The notes below the pieces were generated by a model. That model was not told the origin of the DNA. It saw nothing but the letters and a program-made list of their open reading frames with translations, and did not search any database. From Bacteroidota bacterium (GTDB taxonomy: Bacteria > Bacteroidota > Bacteroidia > Bacteroidales > Tenuifilaceae): a stretch of DNA of 43,834 bases. Made by a program: the position numbers and the translations under genes. The number at the start of each line of letters is the position of its first letter. The stretch's first letter is position 1. The stretch is from assembly GCA_023406715.1 (NCBI GenBank), contig JAEXVC010000045.1, positions 1-43,834 on the forward strand, written 5' to 3'. Positions 8,301 through 16,819 of this stretch are shown piece after piece.

Positions 8301-8668
8301 CGTCATTGCAAGGAGGCACGACGAAGCAATCTCTTTGGGCTAGATTGCTTCAGCCCACAAAATACATAGGTTTCGCCATGACGGCAGGTTTTATAGTCAT
8401 TGCGAGCGTACTTTGCGAAGCAATCTAAGGAAAGCATTTCCATACGATAGATTGCTTCGGGGAAAATGCACCCCTCGCAATGACGAATCGATAGCCGTCA
8501 TTGCGAGGAGGTACGACGAAACAATCTCTTTGGGATAGATTGCTTCAGCCTAAAAAGCAGGCTTCGCAATGACGAATAGGCACAATCGTCATTGCGAGGA
8601 GTTACGACGATGCAATCCTCTGCATGGAAATTAGATTGCTTTTGGGAAAAATACCCCTCGCAAAGACG
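8301..8668. repeat. Four-unit array of CGTCATTGCGAG palindromic repeats
   Basis: This array fills nearly all of the 433-bp gap between the polymerase and the asparagine-synthase-like gene. Four units of about 80-90 bp are in tandem: 8301-8383, 8395-8485, 8496-8574 and 8587-8668. Each has outer arms CGTCATTGCGAGG / CCTCGCAATGACG and inner arms GAAGCAATCT / AGATTGCTTC, separated by a variable centre (for example CTTTGGG or AAGGAAAGCATTTC). The units differ by scattered substitutions, so they are not a recent exact duplication. The element is the same as at 646-925. No terminator with a T-run and no promoter box was recognised here besides the hairpins themselves. Confidence 0.88.
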
Positions 8669-8720
8669 AACGAACAAAATATGCTTCGTGATAACATATA
8701 AGTCAATACGTTATGAATTT

Positions 8721-10430
8721 ATGAGCAAAAGAGATACTTGGATTATTTCAAATTTTACGGCAGCGCAGCTTAAGTTAGAGGAGTCTTTTTTTGAGCAAAA
8801 TTTGAGTGGGTATAATTTTTATTCTACCAAAGAGCAGGCCAGTAATTTAAACTGGTTTTGCGAGGGTTATTTTTTACCTCGAATTAATTGTGGACTCCAT
8901 TGCTCAGAATCGATAAAAAATGCAGAAAACTTAAAGAATAAATATGGAGATAATTTTATAAACTACTCTAAGGGTACCTTTACGCTTATTAATTTTTCTC
9001 CAATTGGATTTAAGATATACTCAGATAGATTTGGGATTAAAAAGTTTTTTTACTGGATAGATGGCGATAAGGTTATTTTTACCAATGATATAAATATTAT
9101 AACCAGAGCTATAGCACCACAAATCAGCAATGAGAGTGTTGCTGTTTACTCATTAACCTACCACTTTATTGGAGGTATAACGCTTTTTAAAAATGTTTAC
9201 TATAATCAACCTGCTCAGATTTTTGAATTCAATGGCAAGGGCATTACTATTTCCGAGTATTGGAATCCGGTAGAGTTGATTCAGGAAAAGGAAACCAGCT
9301 CAAAAAAAGAAATTGTCAGTACTCTAAAGCTCTGCTTTAATCAATATAAAGCCTTTGTTGATGGGAATTCAATAAGCCTATCGTTAACAGCGGGGGTCGA
9401 TAGCCGAATAATGTTTTCGTTGTTGAGTGATACAAATCCTCATGCCTATACCTACGGACAGAGTAATTCCATTGATTGTATAATTGCACACGAAATAGCA
9501 TCTACGATTGGCATTGAGCATAAGGTTTACGATTTCCATGCTACGGAGCAACTGTTTAAGGAGTATGCAAAAAAATCGGTTAGTACGGGACTTTCCCTCT
9601 GTTCTTTACACAGGGCTCATAGGTTATGGGCTATAGAGCAGGAGTCCGAATTTGCCAATGTAATGTTTATTGGCACAATGGGAGGGGAGTTTGTGAAGGG
9701 TGTAAATAGAGATAATTATATTGTTGCCGATTTTATTTACAAATTTATTGAGAATAGCAGGAACGATACAATTGCAAAACACCTTACCGCTCAGGGTTTA
9801 AATGTATCGCAGGTTGATATTGATTTGTTGAACGCTTTTTTTAGAAAGCAACGGTGGTTTCAAAATCCTCAGCATGCCGATTTATACGTTCTTTCCGACA
9901 TATCGACACATATTCACCACTCTCAGAACGACACAAACTTTTCCAATTACTTAAAAACAGTAATAACACCATACACCGATATCGATTTTTTAGAGGTTCT
10001 TTTTAGGAGTAAATATGTTTACTATAGAAACCGATATCCAAAAAATTCATTTAAAGGGAGGTTACGAAACCATGAGTTTTCGTCGGATATTCAGTGTGCA
10101 TTGAATTACTCTTTGGCAAAAATTCCCTACAATTCAGGATTTAAAGCATCGGAGTACGCCTTTTCGAAACCCTTATCGGTAGTACTGGCGCGAATAAGGA
10201 AAAGGAGGTATAAAGTTACGTCTAACTTTCCGCTAAAGGAATGGATGAACACCTTTGTAACAAATGAACTTACATCGATGGTTCAGGGCAATAATTCCGT
10301 TACAAATCTATTTGAAATTGAAAAAATGTTACATGAAATAAAAACGTTGGAGACCAAAAATAACGAGGCTTTCTGGTTAAAATATACTACCCCAATACAA
10401 ATAAAATACATTAAAGAATATTTTGGATAG
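8721..10430 (+). CDS. Asparagine-synthase-like protein, glutaminase site degenerate
   Basis: The protein has the AsnB two-domain plan. The N-terminal Ntn-hydrolase-like domain contains GTFTLINFS and SDRFGIKKFFY (from residue 101), matching the GxFAL and DRxGxxPLYY elements of class II amidotransferases. The C-terminal domain carries the ATP pyrophosphatase loop SLTAGVDSR (221-229), in place of SGGLDSS, and FIGTMGGEFVKG downstream. There is no catalytic cysteine at position 2 (sequence M-S-K-R), so the first domain probably cannot hydrolyse glutamine. AsnB-like proteins in O-antigen loci amidate carboxylates of uronic acids. This one may use ammonia or another amine. The ATG at 8721 is preferred because the in-frame extension to 8592 runs through the palindromic repeat array. 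It starts a run of closely packed genes; the next starts 4 bp later. Confidence 0.8.
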   Translation: MSKRDTWIISNFTAAQLKLEESFFEQNLSGYNFYSTKEQASNLNWFCEGYFLPRINCGLHCSESIKNAENLKNKYGDNFINYSKGTFTLINFSPIGFKIYSDRFGIKKFFYWIDGDKVIFTNDINIITRAIAPQISNESVAVYSLTYHFIGGITLFKNVYYNQPAQIFEFNGKGITISEYWNPVELIQEKETSSKKEIVSTLKLCFNQYKAFVDGNSISLSLTAGVDSRIMFSLLSDTNPHAYTYGQSNSIDCIIAHEIASTIGIEHKVYDFHATEQLFKEYAKKSVSTGLSLCSLHRAHRLWAIEQESEFANVMFIGTMGGEFVKGVNRDNYIVADFIYKFIENSRNDTIAKHLTAQGLNVSQVDIDLLNAFFRKQRWFQNPQHADLYVLSDISTHIHHSQNDTNFSNYLKTVITPYTDIDFLEVLFRSKYVYYRNRYPKNSFKGRLRNHEFSSDIQCALNYSLAKIPYNSGFKASEYAFSKPLSVVLARIRKRRYKVTSNFPLKEWMNTFVTNELTSMVQGNNSVTNLFEIEKMLHEIKTLETKNNEAFWLKYTTPIQIKYIKEYFG

Positions 10431-10434
10431 CACT

Positions 10435-11472
10435 ATGCTTATAGCAATACTAAAAAACGAAAATCCTGATTCACATTTAAAGTGGCAAACAGCCTGCGAG
10501 TTGTTTGGGGTTATCTTTGTGGTTGTAGATATTCTTCGAGCCGATTTTATAGAGTATTTGCAAAAATTAAAACCCACATTTTGTTTGGCACAACCACCCG
10601 GGATGGTACTGCTTTACAAAAGAATGTTCGATGAGCGTATTTTTGCTATTGAAAAATATTTGGGCTTAAAAGTATTTCCTGCATATCACGAAATTGTTAT
10701 TCACGAGAATAAAAATGCCTTAGCATATTTCTTGGACTCTAACAATATTCCACATCCCAGAACTATGGTTTTTTATAGTCAGCAGGATGCGTTGGATTAT
10801 ATTCAAAACGCACAGTTACCGTTGGTTGCAAAAACAACAATTGGAGCAGCCGGTTCAGGGGTAAAGGTTTTGACTAGCAGAGATCAAGCATTGAACTATG
10901 TTCAGGTTGCATTCACAAAAGGGATTGCTCGGAGATTTGGACCCAATAAGAAAACGGGTTCTCCAAAGTCTTGGCTTATAAAGGCGATAAAATCGCCAAA
11001 ATACTTTTTTGCAAAACTTAAGGAGTACAAATCAAGAGCTAAGGATTTACAGTATGGTTATATAATTATTCAGGAATACATTGAGCACGATTACGAATGG
11101 CGATGTGTGAAAATTGGAGAATCATTTTTTGCCTACAAAAAATTAAAAATTGGCGATAAGGCAAGTGGCTCTAAACAGTTCGAATACGGTGAGCCTCCAT
11201 TAGAATTGCTCGATTTTGCAAGAAATTTGTGTCAGAAGTATAATTTTAATTTTATGGCCGTTGACCTTTTCTATGTTAATGGTAATATTTACGTTAATGA
11301 ACTTCAAACCATATTCGGACATAAAAACCCATTTATTTGTAAGGTTAATGGAGAAACTGGAAGGTACTTATATCGCAACGATAAGTGGATTTTTGAGTCA
11401 GGCGATTTTAATATGAACGAATCTTACAACTTACGGTTGAGTTATATTTTGAGTTTATACAATGCAAAGTAA
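10435..11472 (+). CDS. ATP-grasp (RimK-like) ligase
   Basis: The 345-aa protein is an ATP-grasp enzyme, a family that joins a carboxylate to an amine or thiol through an acyl-phosphate. Visible elements are a pre-ATP-grasp domain with a QPPGMVLLYKR segment, then AYFLDSNNIPHPRTMVF, the lysine strand PLVAKTTIGAAGSGVKVL, the second ATP-binding strand IIIQEYIEHDYEWRCVKIG, and the Mg-binding end VNGNIYVNELQTIFG. It resembles RimK and related amino-acid ligases more than carbamoyl-phosphate synthase. It directly follows the AsnB-like gene and overlaps the GT4 gene by 11 bp, so it probably modifies the same glycan precursor, perhaps by attaching an amino acid to a carboxyl group. The substrate is unknown. 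The ATG at 10435 is preferred to a TTG at 10423. Confidence 0.8.
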   Translation: MLIAILKNENPDSHLKWQTACELFGVIFVVVDILRADFIEYLQKLKPTFCLAQPPGMVLLYKRMFDERIFAIEKYLGLKVFPAYHEIVIHENKNALAYFLDSNNIPHPRTMVFYSQQDALDYIQNAQLPLVAKTTIGAAGSGVKVLTSRDQALNYVQVAFTKGIARRFGPNKKTGSPKSWLIKAIKSPKYFFAKLKEYKSRAKDLQYGYIIIQEYIEHDYEWRCVKIGESFFAYKKLKIGDKASGSKQFEYGEPPLELLDFARNLCQKYNFNFMAVDLFYVNGNIYVNELQTIFGHKNPFICKVNGETGRYLYRNDKWIFESGDFNMNESYNLRLSYILSLYNAK

Positions 11473-12559
11473 AAAAATATTAGTACTTGTTCCTTCGCCA
11501 AAGTCGGCAGGGGGTGTTGCACACTACCATGAGAAGTTACGCCCATACTTTGGTTCTAATGTTCGTTATTTTATTAGAGGAGTTCGCAATCAGCAATCGA
11601 AATTAAGCAGGACTTTGTTTCCTATTATACACACTTACGATGTTACTCGTTTTTTTGTTTTAATGTTATTCGGGAACTACTCCCTTGTGCACTTTAACAC
11701 CTCGTTTGGTAAAACTGGAATTATTAGAGATGCACTGTTTATTAGAATTGTTCAGCTGTTCAATAAGCGGTATGTGGTCTTTTTTAGGGGTATTGATTTT
11801 AATGTTATCAGTTGGATTGAAGCAAAGCGCTGGAAACTTTTTAAGAGAACATTTCTTAAAGCAAATCAGATTTGGGTGTTGTCGAATCTAATGGAGTCGA
11901 AGGTAAAGGACTGGGGTTATAGCCGCGAAGTTGTTTTGGAAACAACAATGGTGGATTCAGAACTACTAAAGGATTTTGATTTTGAGAAAAGTATTGGGAA
12001 ATTTCAAAGTCCAAATCCTTTCGAAATAATTTTTCTTTCGAGGGTTGAGCGCGGAAAGGGAATTTATGAGGCTATAGATGCTTTTAGGATTTTAAACCAG
12101 AAAAATCCTAATACCGTTTTTAAGATCTATGGTGATGGTTCGGAAACGCAAAAGGTTTTGGATTATATAGGCGATAATCTCGGCAAAATAATTTTTTTTG
12201 AAGGTTTTGTTGAGGGAGCTGGCAAGGTGCAAGCTTTCTCATCGGCTCATTTATATCTATTCCCATCCTATGCCGAGGGTCTACCCAACTCTTTGCTTGA
12301 AGCAATAGCTTTTGGCTTACCTTCGGTAACGAGTAATGTTGGAGGTATTCCTGATTTCTTTGAAAATTCAAAAATGGGCTATATAACAAGCGATATTCGT
12401 CCTGAGGTGTTATCCCATTTAATGGAGCAAATAATTGTCAACACCAATAAATGTGTGGATATTAGCAGGTATAATTATAGTTATGCCAAAAACAATTTTT
12501 ATGCTGAAATTGTTGCTAACAGAATAAAGAGTCATTATAAAATCATTCTAGATGAATAG
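11462..12559 (+). CDS. Glycosyltransferase family 4 (GT-B)
   Basis: The 365-aa protein has a GT-B fold. The N-terminal Rossmann domain begins with a KKILVLVPSPKSAGGVAHYH stretch, where GGV follows the first strand as in GT4. The C-terminal domain carries IFLSRVERGKGIYEAIDAF, YGDG, FFEGFV and the E-x7-E donor-binding motif as EGLPNSLLEAIAFGLPSV. A GGIPDF segment follows. GT4 enzymes are retaining transferases acting on the cytoplasmic face in surface-glycan assembly. The donor cannot be read. It overlaps the ATP-grasp gene by 11 bp and the next gene by 8 bp, which argues for one transcript and linked function. Confidence 0.9.
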   Translation: MQSKKILVLVPSPKSAGGVAHYHEKLRPYFGSNVRYFIRGVRNQQSKLSRTLFPIIHTYDVTRFFVLMLFGNYSLVHFNTSFGKTGIIRDALFIRIVQLFNKRYVVFFRGIDFNVISWIEAKRWKLFKRTFLKANQIWVLSNLMESKVKDWGYSREVVLETTMVDSELLKDFDFEKSIGKFQSPNPFEIIFLSRVERGKGIYEAIDAFRILNQKNPNTVFKIYGDGSETQKVLDYIGDNLGKIIFFEGFVEGAGKVQAFSSAHLYLFPSYAEGLPNSLLEAIAFGLPSVTSNVGGIPDFFENSKMGYITSDIRPEVLSHLMEQIIVNTNKCVDISRYNYSYAKNNFYAEIVANRIKSHYKIILDE

Positions 12560-13709
12560 CAAATCGCTAAATGATTTACTAAACTATATAGAATCCGAAA
12601 ACTATAAGGGTTGGGATCCATACGATACATTGAATTCGTTTGTGAAGTTCAAATTCTTTGGGACATTTGTTGCGGCAGTTGCCATTCAATTTCAAAAGAG
12701 AAATCCAGTAAACATTCGACCATTATTGAGGATAAAAAAGGGTTACAATCCCAAAGGAATAGGATTACTTCTAAAAGCCTATTGTATTCTTTATTCAAAA
12801 ACCAGCAATAAAGGTTATCTGGAGAAAGCTTCTTATTTGTTTTTTTGGCTTAAAAATAACTATTCAAAAGGGTATTCAGGATATGCTTGGGGCTACAATT
12901 TCGATTGGGCTTCGCCAGGAAGTTACTTAAAGGCTTATACCCCATCGGTTGTGGTTACTTCGTTTGTTACCGATGGTATATTTGAATACTATAAAATTAC
13001 AAACGATAGTTCTGCTCGAGAAATTTTACTTAGTGCAGCAAACTATATCCGTAACGATATTCCGCGAACAGAGTTTCTTGAAGGTGTTTGCTTTTCCTAC
13101 ACACACACTAATACCGATTGCTGTTACAATGCCAGTTTGTTGGCAGCAGAAGTTTTGGCAAGAGCCAACTCAATAAGCCCTAACTCCGAAGATGTTTGTT
13201 TGGTGAAAAAGGCTGTTGAGTTTGTTATATCAAAGCAAAAGTCCGATGGTTGTTGGTATTATAGTTTTAATCCTAATACCAATACTGAACGTAAGCAGAT
13301 AGATTTTCATCAGGGCTTTGTTCTTGTTTCGTTGTATAACATTAAGAAACTAGTACCTTTAAATCAAGATTCTATCGATATAGCGGTAGTAAAGGGCTTG
13401 GAGTATTACAGAAAGAATCAGTTTTTTAGCAATGGTCAGTCTGTTTGGAGAATTCCTAAAGTTTGGCCAGTGGACATTCATAACCAAAGTCAAGGAATAA
13501 TAACATTCGCCTTACTTAAGGAGTACAATGATATGCATATGGTTTTTGGAGGCAAAATATCTGAATGGACTATTGACAATATGCAATCCCGTAAAGGTTA
13601 TTTTTATTACAAAATGTATAAACATTATAAAATAAGAACACCTTTTATGCGATGGTCGCAAGCATGGATGCTGTTGGCTTTTGCTGAATTGATGGAGGTG
13701 AAAAGTTGA
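12552..13709 (+). CDS. Alpha/alpha-toroid protein (C5-epimerase or lyase-like)
   Basis: The 385-aa protein is made of helical hairpins and recurrent aromatic patterns such as YSGYAWGYNFDW, QKSDGCWYYSF and MRWSQAWMLLAFAELM. This is the pattern of six- or seven-hairpin alpha/alpha-toroid enzymes that act on polysaccharides (glucuronyl C5-epimerase, lyase and glycoside hydrolase superfamilies). Homologues in Bacteroidota polysaccharide clusters are often misnamed delta-aminolevulinic acid dehydratase, a name with no support here. There is no signal peptide, so it would act on a cytoplasmic lipid-linked intermediate or be an assembly factor. It overlaps the GT4 gene by 8 bp. Catalytic residues cannot be assigned with confidence. 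Confidence 0.6.
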   Translation: MNSKSLNDLLNYIESENYKGWDPYDTLNSFVKFKFFGTFVAAVAIQFQKRNPVNIRPLLRIKKGYNPKGIGLLLKAYCILYSKTSNKGYLEKASYLFFWLKNNYSKGYSGYAWGYNFDWASPGSYLKAYTPSVVVTSFVTDGIFEYYKITNDSSAREILLSAANYIRNDIPRTEFLEGVCFSYTHTNTDCCYNASLLAAEVLARANSISPNSEDVCLVKKAVEFVISKQKSDGCWYYSFNPNTNTERKQIDFHQGFVLVSLYNIKKLVPLNQDSIDIAVVKGLEYYRKNQFFSNGQSVWRIPKVWPVDIHNQSQGIITFALLKEYNDMHMVFGGKISEWTIDNMQSRKGYFYYKMYKHYKIRTPFMRWSQAWMLLAFAELMEVKS

Positions 13710-13791
13710 TACAAAATATGGAGTTTCATTTACTGGATTCGTATTAAATTATTATTTTTTGTCTTGCCATATCTAAATTGATTAAATAATA

Positions 13792-14964
13792 ATGAATAGT
13801 AGTTCTAAATTTGGAGTAATAATTATAGAGGGTCACGTGCAGGGATTATCAAACACCCGTGCACTGGGCGAAGCCGGTATTCCGGTAATTGTGGTTGATA
13901 AGAACAATTGCCTGGCTCGTTACTCAAAGTACTGCCAAAAGTTTTTTTACTGCCCCAATTTTATATCCGATGAATTTGCTCCTTTTTTAGTTGAATTGGC
14001 TCAGAAGGAAAACCTGCTCGGCTGGGTTCTATTGCCCTCAAACGATCATGCTGTTTATAGCATCTCAAAAAACAAACAGGAGCTAGAGCAGTACTATAAA
14101 ATAATTGCACCCGATATTGAAACGCTCGATAAGATATACGATAAATCTAAATTACTAAACTTAGCAGCAGAAGTTAATGTTCCCATTCCAGAAACCCAGT
14201 ATTTTAATTCCATTAATGAAACAATTGATGCTAAACTTAAATTTCCATTAATTACTAAGGGTAGGTTTGGCTTAACGTTTTATAAATCGCTTGGTAGAAA
14301 AGCGTTTCTCTCCGGTTCTGAATTAGAGTTTCGCGAGCATTTAAAGCAGATTCAGGATAAACACCAGGTGGAGAAAACATTTACCCAGGAGCTAATACCG
14401 TTCGATGGAGCCAATAAAACAATATCATTTACGGCATTTAGCGTTAATGGTGAAATAAAAACATTCTGGATTGGCGAAAAGGTGCGTGAGCATCCCATTC
14501 AGTTCGGAACAGCCACATTTGCTAGGAGTATCCATAAGCCCGAGCTTGTTGAGCCAAGCCAAAGGCTGCTTAAAGCATTAAACTATACAGGTGTTTGCGA
14601 GATAGAATACTTGTTGGATCCAAGAAATGGACTATATAAATTGATTGAGATAAACGCTAGAACTTGGCTCTGGGTTGGTTTGGCCAAAAGGTGCGGTGTA
14701 AACTATGCGGTGTACATTTATAACTACTTAAACAATATTAGTACTCAATATCCGACCAACTACACATTGGGAGTTAATTGGGTAAATTATATTACAGATA
14801 CCCTGTATTCTGTTATAGCCATTGCAAAGAAAAAACTTACCATTAAAAAATTTTTTGCTGCATTTCAGGGAAAACGAGTCGATGCATTTTTCAGTTGGCG
14901 CGATATTAAGCCAAGTTTAATGTTTTTTGTACTTTTGTTCTATATTGCAATCAAACGTAGGTAA
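13792..14964 (+). CDS. ATP-grasp carboxylate-amine ligase-like protein
   Basis: The 390-aa protein is a second ATP-grasp enzyme, unrelated in detail to the one at 10435. It starts with a Rossmann-like pre-ATP-grasp domain (GVIIIEGHVQGLSNTRALG, where VxG...GL and LG occur as in PurK/CarB-like proteins). DKSKLLNLAAEVNVPIPET, the ATP-binding strand FPLITKGRF, QELIPFDGANKTISF and the Mg-binding CEIEYLLDP...LIEINART follow. The C-terminus ends in a hydrophobic stretch (SLMFFVLLFYIAIKRR), which may tether it to the membrane. It belongs to the carboxylate-amine ligase group often found in surface-polysaccharide loci. The 82-bp gap before it has no clear terminator, so it may still be part of the same transcript. 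The substrate is unknown. Confidence 0.8.
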   Translation: MNSSSKFGVIIIEGHVQGLSNTRALGEAGIPVIVVDKNNCLARYSKYCQKFFYCPNFISDEFAPFLVELAQKENLLGWVLLPSNDHAVYSISKNKQELEQYYKIIAPDIETLDKIYDKSKLLNLAAEVNVPIPETQYFNSINETIDAKLKFPLITKGRFGLTFYKSLGRKAFLSGSELEFREHLKQIQDKHQVEKTFTQELIPFDGANKTISFTAFSVNGEIKTFWIGEKVREHPIQFGTATFARSIHKPELVEPSQRLLKALNYTGVCEIEYLLDPRNGLYKLIEINARTWLWVGLAKRCGVNYAVYIYNYLNNISTQYPTNYTLGVNWVNYITDTLYSVIAIAKKKLTIKKFFAAFQGKRVDAFFSWRDIKPSLMFFVLLFYIAIKRR

Positions 14965-14982
14965 AATAAAAAACTGGGGACA

Positions 14983-15792
14983 ATGGAACTAATTATTATT
15001 GTGCTATCAACAGCACTTCTATCAACGGCAATGTTTATATTTTGGGTTGCCAAAGGGGGGTTTAACAAAAGATTTCTTTATACCGACAATATTGCATTAG
15101 CAATAGTTTCATCGTTTATTAACATTGCTATTTATAAGTTAATCGACATGCCATTTTGGTTGATGACACCTTTTGTTTGCGGTACAGTTGTTCTTATTCT
15201 TTTTATTCTATTGTTTTTTTATAGGTTTTTCAGAAACCCCAATAGGGTGATTCCTGGCGAAATGAATGATATAGTTTCACCTGCCGATGGACGTGTAATT
15301 TACATCAAGGAGTTGGAGGCAAATCAAATACCTGTTACCATCAAAAAGAAACGTGTAGCAAGTATTCAGGAGATAACAAAAACCGATATACTAGAACAAC
15401 CCTGTTACCTGATAGGTATCGCAATGACACTTTTTGATGTTCACTATAACCGTGCTCCAATTGATGGTAAAGTTATTATGGTTAAGCATACGCCCGGAAC
15501 CTCTATTGGTCTTAATACACCAGAGTCCACACTTACCAACGAGCGAAACACAACTGTTTTTCAGCGTGAGGATGGTGTGATGGCGGGTGTTGTTCAAATT
15601 GCTGCACGTGGTGTAAATCGTTGTATTGTGATGTCGAAGGAGGGTGATGTTTTGAAGCGTGGCGAGATATTCGGGAAAATTCGCTGGGGCTCACAGGCCG
15701 ACCTCGTTATACCACGTAATTGCGAAATACTCGTTCGCGAAGGAGAACAGGTTCATGCTGGTTCAACCATTATTGCAAAACTTTTAAAGTAA
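14983..15792 (+). CDS. psd: Phosphatidylserine decarboxylase-like pyruvoyl enzyme
   Basis: PSD makes phosphatidylethanolamine from phosphatidylserine at the inner membrane and carries a pyruvoyl group formed by self-cleavage. Here FFRNPNRVIPG, IVSPADGRV, the GIAMTLFDVHYNRAPIDG segment and the self-cleavage site RWGSQAD (Ser237) agree with the short (PSD-A) class that uses GSx in place of LGST. Cleavage before Ser237 would give an alpha chain of about 33 residues. Three hydrophobic helices (about 2-22, 37-53, 59-81) precede the catalytic domain. At 269 aa it is longer than the usual 215-230 aa because of these helices. A GGGGA stretch ends 2 bp before the ATG. It sits 18 bp after an ATP-grasp gene inside a glycan cluster, so it could instead act on a cluster-specific amino-acid lipid or sugar; this is inference. 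Confidence 0.82.
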   Translation: MELIIIVLSTALLSTAMFIFWVAKGGFNKRFLYTDNIALAIVSSFINIAIYKLIDMPFWLMTPFVCGTVVLILFILLFFYRFFRNPNRVIPGEMNDIVSPADGRVIYIKELEANQIPVTIKKKRVASIQEITKTDILEQPCYLIGIAMTLFDVHYNRAPIDGKVIMVKHTPGTSIGLNTPESTLTNERNTTVFQREDGVMAGVVQIAARGVNRCIVMSKEGDVLKRGEIFGKIRWGSQADLVIPRNCEILVREGEQVHAGSTIIAKLLK

Positions 15793-15796
15793 TCTA

Positions 15797-16798
15797 TTGG
15801 TGAAAAAACTTTGGTTCGATTTTACTAATCCACCTCACGTCAATTTCTTTTTGCCAATTATTAGGCATTATGAGAAAAAAGGGCTTGAAGTAAAGCTAAC
15901 AGCTCGTGAGTTTGTTGAAACCACAAAACTACTAGAGTTGAATAACCTTAGCCATAGTGTTTATGGAAAACATGGGGGAAAGGGGAAAGCTGCAAAGGCC
16001 TGGGCGTTAGTTTCGCGCGAGTTGCAACTTCTTAGAAATGTGAAGGGGTTTGATTATAGTTTTTCTTCAAACTACGAGGCTCCATTGGCCTCATGGCTAA
16101 AGCGTAAACCCTCATTTGTATTCGACGATAACGATATATCGCCCAATTGGCTTTATGCTAAGTTTGCCAAATATGTAATTTCCCCAAGTAATATAGATAA
16201 GGATGCAATGTTCCGAATGGGTATCCAGGAGAAACAGCTAATTACATACAACGGTTTTAAGGAGAACATATACATTGCCGATTATAAGCCTGATCCTAAA
16301 TTCTTGGATAAATTTCCTTTCACCAATTTTATAACAGTTCGACCTGAAAACATTCAGGCATCGTATGTTCCAAACGGCAGGAATAGCATTGTGCCCGAGT
16401 TAATAGAATCGCTTATTTCGAAAGGATATAACATTTTGTACTTACCTCGCTACAAGGCAGACAGGGACTATGTTGGGAAAAGTGATAAACTTTTTATCCC
16501 CGATGGCCCACTAAGCGGATTGGATGTTTGCTACTATTCCAATGCCGTTTTAACTGGAGCAGGAACTTTTTCACGCGAAGCTGCAGTAATGGGAACTCCT
16601 GCGGTTTCGTTTTTTGCAGGCGATGAATTTTTGGGAGTAGACAAGGTGATGTTTTCAAGAAATATGGTTTACTACTCACGTAATGTTAGTGATATTGTGA
16701 AGTTTGTTGACAGTTCTAAAAAGAAAGAGTTTAACCGACAGCAGTCTGTTGACGCCCAGAATGAACTTTTTAATGTTCTTGATAGGTTAATGGTTTAG
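15797..16798 (+). CDS. DUF354 family protein (GT-B-like fold)
   Basis: The 333-aa protein opens with KLWFDFTNPPHVNFFLPIIR, the hallmark start of the DUF354 family, whose members resemble UDP-GlcNAc 2-epimerase and GT-B glycosyltransferases. Further family features are SNYEAPLASWLKRKPSFVFDD, a FDDNDISPNW loop, TVRPENIQASY and the glycine-rich GAGTFSREAAVMGTPAVSFF segment that looks like the GT-B sugar-nucleotide site. The function of the family is not established, but members lie in surface-glycan clusters of archaea and bacteria. The start may be TTG at 15797 or GTG at 15800; both lie 4-7 bp after the PSD gene. It is the last gene before a strong terminator. Confidence 0.8.
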   Translation: MVKKLWFDFTNPPHVNFFLPIIRHYEKKGLEVKLTAREFVETTKLLELNNLSHSVYGKHGGKGKAAKAWALVSRELQLLRNVKGFDYSFSSNYEAPLASWLKRKPSFVFDDNDISPNWLYAKFAKYVISPSNIDKDAMFRMGIQEKQLITYNGFKENIYIADYKPDPKFLDKFPFTNFITVRPENIQASYVPNGRNSIVPELIESLISKGYNILYLPRYKADRDYVGKSDKLFIPDGPLSGLDVCYYSNAVLTGAGTFSREAAVMGTPAVSFFAGDEFLGVDKVMFSRNMVYYSRNVSDIVKFVDSSKKKEFNRQQSVDAQNELFNVLDRLMV

Positions 16799-16819
16799 GG
16801 GTGAATATTTATACTACAC

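Noticed and set aside
8301..8668. CRISPR-like repeated spacing in the four-unit array
   Set aside because: The units are long imperfect palindromes with substitutions and variable centres. CRISPR repeats are near-identical with unique spacers of constant length, and no cas gene is nearby.
8592..8720. N-terminal extension of the asparagine-synthase-like gene
   Set aside because: The in-frame extension is encoded by the last palindromic repeat unit and shows no similarity to the family. The ATG at 8721 is the better start.
12552..13709. Delta-aminolevulinic acid dehydratase
   Set aside because: Proteins like this are sometimes given that name, but the sequence has no HemB active-site lysines or metal site and shows a helical toroid pattern.
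15797..16798. Third UDP-GlcNAc 2-epimerase
   Set aside because: The DUF354 start and the lack of the HRPxNxD and EAGLRS motifs separate it from WecB, in spite of a similar fold.
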